From NCBI GenBank assembly GCA_964346275.1, contig CAYFUR010000050.1, forward strand, positions 1-27,598: DNA of 27,598 bases, in the 5' to 3' direction. Made by a program: the position numbers and the translations under genes. Shown here one piece after another: positions 22,229 through 27,598 of the stretch; positions within the stretch are counted from its first letter, which is position 1, and every line of letters starts with the position of its first letter. Under the pieces are notes generated by a model. It saw only the letters and a list, made by a program, of their open reading frames with translations, was not told the origin of the DNA and ran no database searches. This stretch comes from CAYFUR01 sp964346275. GTDB taxonomy: Bacteria; Sumerlaeota; Sumerlaeia; SLMS01.

Positions 22229-23070
22229 GGACTCGGCTCGACTGCATCCCGTGCTTTTTTCGGGGAGCCCTGGAGGCTGCTCGATTCGCCACGGACGACG
22301 AAAACGTTCACGAAGCGGTTTTGCGCGAAGTGATGCACACGGCTTTCGAAATTGATATGGCCATGGCGCCCCCCGCCATGGCCCAGCGATTCCATCGCAC
22401 GATCAGAAACCTTACCGGAGTCGATGATCCCTACCTCCAGATCAAGCAGCGCTTCAACCGCGAAGCCCTCCGTCTCTATGACGAACTGAGTGCAAAAATC
22501 TCCGCCTCCTCCGATCCTTTCCAGAGCGCCGTCCGGGCCGCCATCGCCGGAAACGTCATCGACTTCGGCCACAATGGCAACCTCCAGGAAAGCCATGTGG
22601 CCGAGGCCCTCGAATGGGCCTTCGAAGCGCCGATCTGCGGCTCCCTCGTGAATTTGAAGCGCCGTATAGACAATGCAGGCAGCATTCTCTTTCTCACGGA
22701 CAATTGCGGCGAGATCGTTTTCGACCGCCTCTTGATCGAACGATTGCCCCTTCACAAAGTCACTGTCGCGGTCCGCGGCCACCCGGTTCTCAATGACGCC
22801 ACTATGGAGGATGCCAGGACCGCCGGCCTGACCGGCCTCGTCGAGGTCATCGACAACGGGTCCGACGCGCCGGGAACGATCCTGGAAACGTGCTCCGAGT
22901 CCTTCCGCCAGCGATTCGCGCAAGCAGATCTCGTCATCGCCAAGGGGCAGGGGAACTTTGAAACCCTGAGCAGCGTAAACCACAAAAGCGTCTTCCTTCT
23001 CAAAGCGAAGTGCCCCGTCGTCGCCGATGAACTTGGCGTTCCCCAAGGCAGCCTTGTCATTCGCGCCTGA
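22225..23070 (+). CDS. DUF89/ARMT1-like damage-control phosphatase (CxxC subfamily)
   Basis: DUF89 proteins are metal-dependent phosphatases thought to remove damaged or unwanted phosphometabolites. The 281-residue protein has the N-terminal pair C7-x-x-C10 (LDCIPC) typical of subfamily I. It has the metal site FLTDNCGEIVFD (157-168, with D159, N160 and E163) and the second site IAKGQGNFETL (about 238-248). A helical bundle fills the N-terminal half. Its ATG overlaps the NifX-like stop by 4 bases, tying the two proteins together. The true substrate is unknown; sugar phosphates and phosphopantetheine derivatives are reported for relatives, from memory. Confidence 0.85.
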   Translation: MRTRLDCIPCFFRGALEAARFATDDENVHEAVLREVMHTAFEIDMAMAPPAMAQRFHRTIRNLTGVDDPYLQIKQRFNREALRLYDELSAKISASSDPFQSAVRAAIAGNVIDFGHNGNLQESHVAEALEWAFEAPICGSLVNLKRRIDNAGSILFLTDNCGEIVFDRLLIERLPLHKVTVAVRGHPVLNDATMEDARTAGLTGLVEVIDNGSDAPGTILETCSESFRQRFAQADLVIAKGQGNFETLSSVNHKSVFLLKAKCPVVADELGVPQGSLVIRA

Positions 23071-23302
23071 GAGTCTTCCCGGCGTTCCTTTCTTATCCTC
23101 TCGATCAGGTAAAGCGCTTGCCCCTGGCCGGTCCCGGCGCGAGATATCAACATCCGAGTGACGCAGAAGTGACATCTTTCACGGAAATCTCGATACCCTC
23201 TTTCTCTTCTGTTTTTGTAAGCTTCGATTCACCGGCGGCGAGTCATCATTCGCTGCCAGTTTTTGCATTCCGCCTGCCTGGAATAAGTTCAACTATTTCA
23301 CC

Positions 23303-23314
23303 CGTCTAGACAAA
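23303..23314. repeat. CCGTCTAGACAA, left copy
   Basis: This 12-mer, containing the perfect palindrome GTCTAGAC, is repeated exactly and in the same orientation at 25566-25577. The two copies bracket the pseudopilin and exported-protein genes with their terminators. Confidence 0.55.
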
Positions 23315-23402
23315 AACGTACGGTAGCTTCCGTGCAAAGTATTCCGGATTCAAGCCGCTCCAATCAGCTTGTTCACAGGACTTCTCTTTTCTCCATCTTC
23401 GT

Positions 23403-23422
23403 GTCACAGAATTCAATGTGAC
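23403..23422. promoter_or_regulatory. GTCACA-N8-TGTGAC dyad upstream of the pseudopilin
   Basis: Perfect 6-bp arms are separated by 8 bases, 160 bases before the pilin start. The half-sites resemble CRP/FNR-type half-sites but in the reversed order, so a specific regulator cannot be named. It could be an operator for the pseudopilin gene. Confidence 0.3.
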
Positions 23423-23581
23423 CGTACTTTCCCATTCCGATGACAAAAAAAAGGCGCGCGCTTATCCCGTTGATGGCCGAGCCTTCTTCCCTTTTCCGTA
23501 ACACTCGTTCTCAGTCGGCAGCACCCCATCACGCTGCGGTGCGTGGCAAGACTTTCATCCAGCCCCTAAGGAGAAGGCATT

Positions 23582-24322
23582 TTGAAAAACAACAAGGCAT
23601 TCACTCTCATCGAACTTTTGATCGTCGTGGCGATTATCGCTATTCTCGCAGCGATCGCGGTCCCCAACTTTCTCGAGGCCCAGGTCCGATCAAAGGTTTC
23701 CCGCGTCAAAAGTGATCTCCGGACCCTTGCCACGGGGATGGAATCCTACTATGTCGATAATAACGCCTACCCCATGTGCAACAATTTCGGCGTGGCTTTG
23801 AACGCCGCGGAATCAACGGGCGTCGCGGGCGCCCAGGACGGTCCGGTTTTGGAAGTGCTGTCGACTCCAATCGCCTACGTGACCAACTCGCTCATCCAGG
23901 ATCCTTTCCAGGCCAAGCTCCGCACCGGAGGTGTCTATAACGGCGCCGGAAATCAGCCCGGCCTGAATGCCAGCTATCCGGACAACCCGACGGACCTCCC
24001 CGTCTATCAGAGCTACCAGTACCAGTCCATGGGCTTCGACAACCGCGCTGACTATGGCAACACGCCGATCAAGCCCATCGCCTGGGTGACTTTCTCTTCT
24101 GGCCCCGATCTGACCTACTTCAACATGGGCGGCATCCTGGCCCGCAACAGTATCAGCCAGGACGGACGCCCCGACCTTCAAAAGCTCGACTACTGCATCA
24201 ACACGATCTACGACCCCACGAACGGAACGATCAGCTTCGGCGAAATCTTCCGCAGTGGCGGCCAGACAAACGGCGATTACGCCCACTTCTTTTTCGACGC
24301 TGTCGAGCGCAGCGGCGACTGA
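23582..24322 (+). CDS. Type II secretion/type IV-like major pseudopilin (GspG-like)
   Basis: The 246-residue prepilin has a short leader, MKNNKA, then F-T-L-I-E-L-L at the mature N-terminus (prepilin peptidase cleavage before F7; E11 is the conserved Glu5). A hydrophobic helix to about residue 28 follows, with VPNFLEAQVRSKVSRVKSDLRTLATGMESYYVDNNAYP. The C-terminal half has a DPF segment (107-109), SSGPD (172-176) and YDPTNGTISFGE (210-221), the position where GspG proteins have their calcium-binding loop. It starts with TTG at 23582, 8 bases after AAGGAG. No secretion ATPase or secretin genes are in the window, so the assembly machinery is elsewhere. A strong terminator separates it from the next gene. 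Confidence 0.95.
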   Translation: MKNNKAFTLIELLIVVAIIAILAAIAVPNFLEAQVRSKVSRVKSDLRTLATGMESYYVDNNAYPMCNNFGVALNAAESTGVAGAQDGPVLEVLSTPIAYVTNSLIQDPFQAKLRTGGVYNGAGNQPGLNASYPDNPTDLPVYQSYQYQSMGFDNRADYGNTPIKPIAWVTFSSGPDLTYFNMGGILARNSISQDGRPDLQKLDYCINTIYDPTNGTISFGEIFRSGGQTNGDYAHFFFDAVERSGD

Positions 24323-24336
24323 ACCCGGCTTCAATG

Positions 24337-24370
24337 CCCGGCGGAACACCACCGCCGGGTTTCACTTTTT
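24337..24370 (+). terminator. Rho-independent terminator after the pseudopilin
   Basis: CCCGGCGG (24337-24344) and CCGCCGGG (24352-24359) form an 8-bp stem with a 7-base loop, followed by a T-rich run (TTTCACTTTTT). It lies only 14 bases after the pilin stop and 27 bases before the next start codon, so it should limit read-through into the exported-protein gene. Confidence 0.85.
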
Positions 24371-24396
24371 CCACATTCTTTGAAGGAGAAGCATTC

Positions 24397-25497
24397 ATGA
24401 AAAAGCTTTTCGCGGCACTCGTTCTCGCAGGCCTGACGACCGGCGCCTCGGCCCAGGTCGACTGGAGCACTGGCACCATCACCGAATACCTCACCATCAA
24501 CGATCTCTTCACCGCAGCCGGCCTTCAAGTCGCGAACAATGATGAGATTCGCGACATCGAAAACATTGTCTACGACAACGGTTTTCTCTACATCAATATC
24601 GAGGTCAATTCCGACGATTCCGCCCTGAACTTCGACGACCTCGTTCTCAAGCATGACATCTCTGGCGGCACCACGACGCTTCTTGGCAATCTTGACGACA
24701 ATGACAGCGATGATGACGACTTCCGCGACACGGGCGGTTTCGTCGTGGCGAATAACACGCTGACGGTGCTCGACTTTGCAACGGGCGGCGCGGGATCCGG
24801 CGCTTCAGAGACGGCTCTGATCACCATGGACACCACCACCGGAAATGGCTCCGCTGTCGTCATATCCGCCGACCTGGAAGGCGCCGCCGACCATCAGCAG
24901 CTCTCTGGCGATGAACTCCTCGTAGTCCGCGGCCCCTTTGGCGGCGACAACTCCCTGCGCACCGTCAACCAGAGCACCGGCACTGTCTCCAGCCCCCTCG
25001 CCACTTTCAGCGATGAGCCCAATGACCTCGCCGTCGACTCCAATGGCGACGCGTTTGTCTATATCGACAATACCAATGAAATCATCAAGGTGACCGACCC
25101 GGCCGGCGCCGCCACCACCAGCAACGGCCTTCCCTCCTCCTGGAGCGCCCTCACCTCGCTCCAGATCGAGCAGATCGAATCCGGCCCCAATGACGAACTC
25201 ATCGGCTGGTTCGATGGCGATCCGGGCTTTGGTGGTTTCAACGGCCTCCGCATCGACGACGGGTCCACCAGCTTCGACTATGCCATCGGCGACTTTGAAA
25301 CCGCTCTTGGCGCTTCCGCCGGCACGTGGAAGCCAGAGAACGACTCAGGCGCCCTCACCATTGAACCCGTCGACTCCAACAACGTGAACTTTTATTTCGC
25401 CACCGAGTCCCCCGCCGACATGTCCAGCCCCATCGGCATCGTTCGCGTTTCTTTCTCCTCCGGCACCTCGGTCCAGGATTGGAGCCTTTACCAGTAA
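24397..25497 (+). CDS. Exported acidic protein, possibly beta-propeller-like
   Basis: The 366-residue product has a signal peptide (MKKLFAALVLAGLTTGASA, likely cleavage before Q20). The mature chain is acidic and rich in Asp, Thr, Ser and Gly with alternating short hydrophobic strands. Repeated strand-turn units such as VYDNGFLYINIEV, NNTLTVLDFATG, GDELLVVRGPFGGD and NDLAVDSNGDAFVYID suggest a beta-propeller similar to NHL/YVTN-type folds. I cannot name the family or a ligand; LDDNDSDDDDFRD could bind calcium. AAGGAG lies 8 bases before the ATG. Its leader closely resembles that of the upstream pseudopilin. It may be cargo or an accessory of the pilin system, but the terminator between them argues for separate levels. 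Confidence 0.8.
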   Translation: MKKLFAALVLAGLTTGASAQVDWSTGTITEYLTINDLFTAAGLQVANNDEIRDIENIVYDNGFLYINIEVNSDDSALNFDDLVLKHDISGGTTTLLGNLDDNDSDDDDFRDTGGFVVANNTLTVLDFATGGAGSGASETALITMDTTTGNGSAVVISADLEGAADHQQLSGDELLVVRGPFGGDNSLRTVNQSTGTVSSPLATFSDEPNDLAVDSNGDAFVYIDNTNEIIKVTDPAGAATTSNGLPSSWSALTSLQIEQIESGPNDELIGWFDGDPGFGGFNGLRIDDGSTSFDYAIGDFETALGASAGTWKPENDSGALTIEPVDSNNVNFYFATESPADMSSPIGIVRVSFSSGTSVQDWSLYQ

Positions 25498-25526
25498 ACC
25501 TCGCCGCAACCCTGCTCAACGCAATC

Positions 25527-25565
25527 GGCCCCGGAGAATCCTCCTCTCCGGGGCCTTTATCTTTC
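25527..25565 (+). terminator. Rho-independent terminator after the exported-protein gene
   Basis: GGCCCCGGAGA (25527-25537) and TCTCCGGGGCC (25545-25555) form an 11-bp perfect stem with a 7-base loop, followed by TTTATCTTTCC. It ends both the cassette and its transcription before the convergent Fe-alcohol dehydrogenase gene. Confidence 0.9.
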
Positions 25566-25577
25566 CGTCTAGACAAC
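25566..25577. repeat. CCGTCTAGACAA, right copy
   Basis: This is an exact copy of the 12-mer at 23303-23314, placed just after the terminator of the exported-protein gene and 6 bases outside the stop of the convergent dehydrogenase gene. Confidence 0.55.
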
Positions 25578-25582
25578 ATGGC

Positions 25583-26740
25583 TCAAAGCGTCGCCTCGGC
25601 CTCCAGAATCCCCCGCAGCTCCTCCTCGTTCAACGGAACTGGATTCCCTTTCATGCTGCTCGAACTTCCTGATTTCTCCACGGCCTCGGAAAACCGCTTT
25701 TCCGCCAGCCCGTATTCCGCCAGCCTGGGAAGCGGCATCGCCGCGACAAGTTCCCGGACCCAACGCGCCCCATCCTCCGCCCGCGCATCACAGTCCGTGA
25801 GAAGCCGCGCCACCTCTGTATAGCGCTCCAGGGTGCGCTGTTCCTTCGCCCGGTCTCTCAAAACCTGGATATTCTTCTCCATCACCGGCGCCAGCAGCCG
25901 CCCACAGATCGTTCCATGCGGCGCGGGGATCATTCCGCCGAGCGGCCCGGCAAAACCATGCACGGCGCCCAGCTTGGCATTCGCCAGCGCCAGCCCGCCA
26001 AAAAGGCTCGCGACCGCCATGTCTTCCCGCGCGGCAGCATCGTTCCCCTGCTCGACGGCACGGCGGAGCGAACGCGCGGCGCGCACCATTCCTTCCCGGC
26101 AAAGGCCGTCCGTGAGCGGCGTTGCCTTATGCGAGACGTATGGCTCCAGGCACTGGGTCAGCGCATCGAGTCCCGTGCGCGCGGTCACCTCTGGCGGCAG
26201 ACTATAGGTCAGCTCCGGATCGACCACGGCAAGGGTCGGCAGCATATGCGGGCTGCGCACGCTGACCTTGCGCCCGTGCTCGGGCACGCCCAACACCGAA
26301 TTGCGCGTCACCTCGGCCCCGGTCCCCGCTGTTGTGGGAATTGCGATATACGGCGCGGAGGGATTCTCCAGCGGCTGGCCCTTGCCCACGACTTCCAGGT
26401 AGTCGTACAGCTCGCCGCTGTTCGCCAGCATCGCCGCGATGATCTTTCCCGTATCGATCACGCTGCCGCCGCCGACTCCAATCACCAGTTCCGCGGGAAA
26501 TTCGCGGGCCGTCGCGATCCCCTTCCCGGCAAGCTCCACCGTCGGTTCACCGGCGACCTGGAAGAGCTGGCATTCCAGCCCCGCATCCTTCAGGCTTTGG
26601 AGAAACGGCTCGATCCTCTCGACGGATTTTCCACACACCACGAGCGCCCGCCTTCCAAAGGCGGCCGCGTGACCGGCAACGTCGTGCCGCACCCCCTCTC
26701 CGAAAAGAATCCGGTTCGCTGTTGCAAATTCAAATCGCAT
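25583..26740 (-). CDS. Iron-containing (group III) alcohol dehydrogenase
   Basis: This is an NAD(P)-dependent dehydrogenase of the Fe-ADH family. The 385-residue protein shows FATANRILFGEG at the start, the dinucleotide motif GVGGGSVIDTGK (88-99), PTTAGTGAEVTRNSVLG (135-151), the metal region TGLDALTQCLE (189-199), and HGFAGPLGGMIPAPHG (261-276). Metal ligands D192, H261 and H275 are present, but the second ligand, usually His in DALTH, is Gln196. I believe that variant occurs in some subgroups. AAGGAG precedes the start. The gene lies 9 bases downstream of the LsrG-like monooxygenase gene and is surely co-transcribed with it. The substrate is unknown. Confidence 0.93.
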   Translation of the reverse strand: MRFEFATANRILFGEGVRHDVAGHAAAFGRRALVVCGKSVERIEPFLQSLKDAGLECQLFQVAGEPTVELAGKGIATAREFPAELVIGVGGGSVIDTGKIIAAMLANSGELYDYLEVVGKGQPLENPSAPYIAIPTTAGTGAEVTRNSVLGVPEHGRKVSVRSPHMLPTLAVVDPELTYSLPPEVTARTGLDALTQCLEPYVSHKATPLTDGLCREGMVRAARSLRRAVEQGNDAAAREDMAVASLFGGLALANAKLGAVHGFAGPLGGMIPAPHGTICGRLLAPVMEKNIQVLRDRAKEQRTLERYTEVARLLTDCDARAEDGARWVRELVAAMPLPRLAEYGLAEKRFSEAVEKSGSSSSMKGNPVPLNEEELRGILEAEATL

Positions 26741-26749
26741 AGACGCTCC

Positions 26750-27058
26750 TTAGTCCCAGCCGTCTTCGCCGGGAAAGACGTTTGTATATTTCACGCTCTG
26801 GCGCGGCTCTGCCATCATGTCCTCCACGGTCTCGCGCCATTTCTTGTAATGGCCTGTCTCCTTGTGCCGGGCCGGGTCGTTCGCTGTCCGGTAAACCTCC
26901 ACCAAAACAAACCGGGCCGGCTCTTCCATGTTCTGGACTACATCGAACCGCGCCACCCCAGGCTCTTGAAGGCTGTTTCTCGCATTCTCAAGCGTCGCCT
27001 CCTGAAAAGCGGCCTCCATCCCCTCTTTCACCCGAACAAAGACATGAACAATCAGCAT
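26750..27058 (-). CDS. Antibiotic-biosynthesis-monooxygenase-domain protein, LsrG-like
   Basis: The 102-residue protein is a dimeric alpha-beta ABM-fold protein. It resembles E. coli LsrG, the isomerase of phospho-autoinducer-2 breakdown, over most of its length: NSLQEPGVARFDVVQNMEEPARFVLVEVYR, HKETGHYKKWRETVEDMMAEPR and the C-terminal YTNVFP. The family also includes quinol monooxygenases such as YgiN, so a specific reaction should not be assumed. GAGGAG lies about 7 bases before the ATG. The Fe-alcohol dehydrogenase follows after 9 bases, suggesting a shared pathway for a small carbonyl compound. No other lsr gene is in the window. Confidence 0.85.
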   Translation of the reverse strand: MLIVHVFVRVKEGMEAAFQEATLENARNSLQEPGVARFDVVQNMEEPARFVLVEVYRTANDPARHKETGHYKKWRETVEDMMAEPRQSVKYTNVFPGEDGWD

Positions 27059-27342
27059 TCTTTTCTCCTCTCAAACAAGTGATTCGATCCTATTGGCCGC
27101 GGCTCGAGGCTTCAATGCTCTTGCTGTTGCCCTCCTGCATCAATGCCACTGTGAGCGGAAGAACGCTGCAGAAATGCAACGGTTCCGCCTCTCTCCCTCT
27201 CGGGCAACCCCATTCCAAAGCATTGACTCAACAAGACTTAGGCCATTTCGCCCGAGAAAGCCCTTGCCCCAAATCCTGGCCTGTTCGTCGCTTCATGCGT
27301 TTCAACCAGGGAACCGTTGTGTCCAGAATCGAGGTCGAAAAC
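27059..27342. other. Divergent intergenic region
   Basis: These 284 bases separate the minus-strand monooxygenase gene from the plus-strand glycosyl hydrolase gene. I see no RNA gene or strong hairpin. A TTGACT near 27223 lacks a good -10 box at the right spacing. Confidence 0.4.
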
Positions 27343-27598
27343 GTGTCAAACCGCATGACTCTCCTGCTTTTCCTTCTTCTTTCATTTGCATCCTGGCTCC
27401 CCGCCCAGGATCCCGAATTCCGCGCTGCATGGGTGACGCGCTTTGAGTGGCCCGCCTCCGGCGAAACCGCCACGAAAAACAGCATCACCTCGATCATGGA
27501 AAGCCTGGCGGAGCACAACTTCAACGCCGTCCTCTTCCAGGTGCGCGGCGCCGCGGAAACCCTCTACCCCAGCCCCTACGAGCCCTGGGCCTCCCAGT
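27343..27598 (+). CDS. Family-10-like glycosyl hydrolase (DUF187/GHL10), 5-prime part
   Basis: The first 85 codons of a gene cut by the window end are present. A signal peptide (MTLLLFLLLSFASWLPAQ) is followed by EFRAAWVTRFEWPASGETATKNSITSIMESLAEHNFNAVLFQVRGAAETLYPSPYEPWAS. This is the characteristic beginning of the GHL10 TIM-barrel family of extracytoplasmic proteins implicated in peptidoglycan or polysaccharide cleavage. I favour the GTG at 27343, with GAGG 8 bases upstream, over the ATG at 27355, which lacks a spaced ribosome site, or an upstream ATG at 27295. The catalytic part lies outside the window. Confidence 0.82.
   Translation, partial: MSNRMTLLLFLLLSFASWLPAQDPEFRAAWVTRFEWPASGETATKNSITSIMESLAEHNFNAVLFQVRGAAETLYPSPYEPWASQ

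Larger units (their letters stand above)
23071..23581. other. 511-base non-coding region upstream of the pseudopilin
   Basis: No convincing gene is seen. Notable items are a GTCTAGAC palindrome (23304-23311) and a GTCACA/TGTGAC dyad (23403-23422). A clear terminator for the upstream DUF89 gene and a clear housekeeping promoter for the pilin were both looked for and not found. The end of the region holds the pilin ribosome site AAGGAG at 23568-23573. Confidence 0.5.
3113..25574. repeat. Eleven dispersed GTMTAKAC octamers
   Basis: The self-complementary degenerate octamer GTMTAKAC (M = A/C, K = G/T) was found by eye at 3113, 4076, 5153, 5242, 9905, 14013, 19191, 22151, 22664, 23304 and 25567. 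The forms are GTATATAC (2), GTCTATAC or its complement GTATAGAC (7) and GTCTAGAC (2). Sites occur inside genes and in intergenic stretches. The coordinates of this entry span the first to last site, not a continuous element. Confidence 0.45.

Noticed and set aside
23548..23564. Possible sigma-54 promoter (TGGCAAGACTTTCATCC) before the pseudopilin
   Set aside because: The -24 GG is present, but the required GC at the -12 position is absent.
1..27598. tRNA, rRNA, CRISPR arrays, insertion sequences and prophage genes
   Set aside because: I looked in every intergenic interval and saw no cloverleaf-like sequence, spaced repeats, transposase motifs or phage proteins.

Overview
The window is a contiguous, gene-dense bacterial chromosome segment. 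It is GC-rich (about 59-60 percent by impression, not computed) and shows no rRNA, tRNA, CRISPR array, transposase or phage gene that I can recognise. The gene content suggests an uncultured, Gram-negative-type heterotroph: a type II secretion-like pseudopilin, a lipoprotein with a clear lipobox, AckA-type fermentation, ribulokinase and carbohydrate enzymes. The motif YDPTNGTIS-x-G near pseudopilin C-termini is one I associate with little-cultured phyla such as Sumerlaeota and Hydrogenedentota. That phylum guess is from memory and weak.

Layout. Bases 1-468 hold three tandem hairpins, a purine/pyrimidine triplet tract and no convincing gene. Next come a tiny membrane-peptide ORF, moaE, trpD and trpC on the plus strand. 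trpD is interrupted by 100 Ns flanked by an exact 55-bp duplication; collapsing it restores one 345-codon frame, so the break is an assembly artefact. A spermidine-synthase-like gene abuts trpC tail to tail, and a zinc alcohol dehydrogenase runs away from it. On the minus strand follow an AmmeMemoRadiSam pair (a LigB/Memo-AMMECR1 fusion coupled to AmrS), an M50/CBS intramembrane protease, and cofactor-independent phosphoglycerate mutase preceded by a 53-codon stump of an Fpg/Nei DNA glycosylase. A plus-strand pair encodes a six-hairpin glycosidase and a GT4 glycosyltransferase.

The most unusual locus is at 14798-17890 on the minus strand. Three overlapping, translationally coupled genes encode (i) an acetate kinase with its catalytic residues present but an altered nucleotide-pocket motif, (ii) an acetate-kinase paralogue that has lost most catalytic residues, and (iii) a FolE2-type GTP cyclohydrolase homologue whose metal-ligand Cys and His and substrate-anchoring Glu all appear replaced. 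I know of no described system combining these; a regulated kinase complex is a hypothesis only.

Downstream are a lipoprotein carrying two pseudopilin-like C-terminal modules, ribulokinase, a coupled NifX-like/DUF89 pair, a pseudopilin plus exported-protein cassette bounded by two CCGTCTAGACAA copies, an Fe-alcohol dehydrogenase/LsrG-like monooxygenase pair, and the start of a family-10-like glycosyl hydrolase cut by the window end. An 8-bp degenerate palindrome, GTMTAKAC, recurs 11 times across the window, in genes and between them. All family assignments were made by eye from translated sequence, without database searches.
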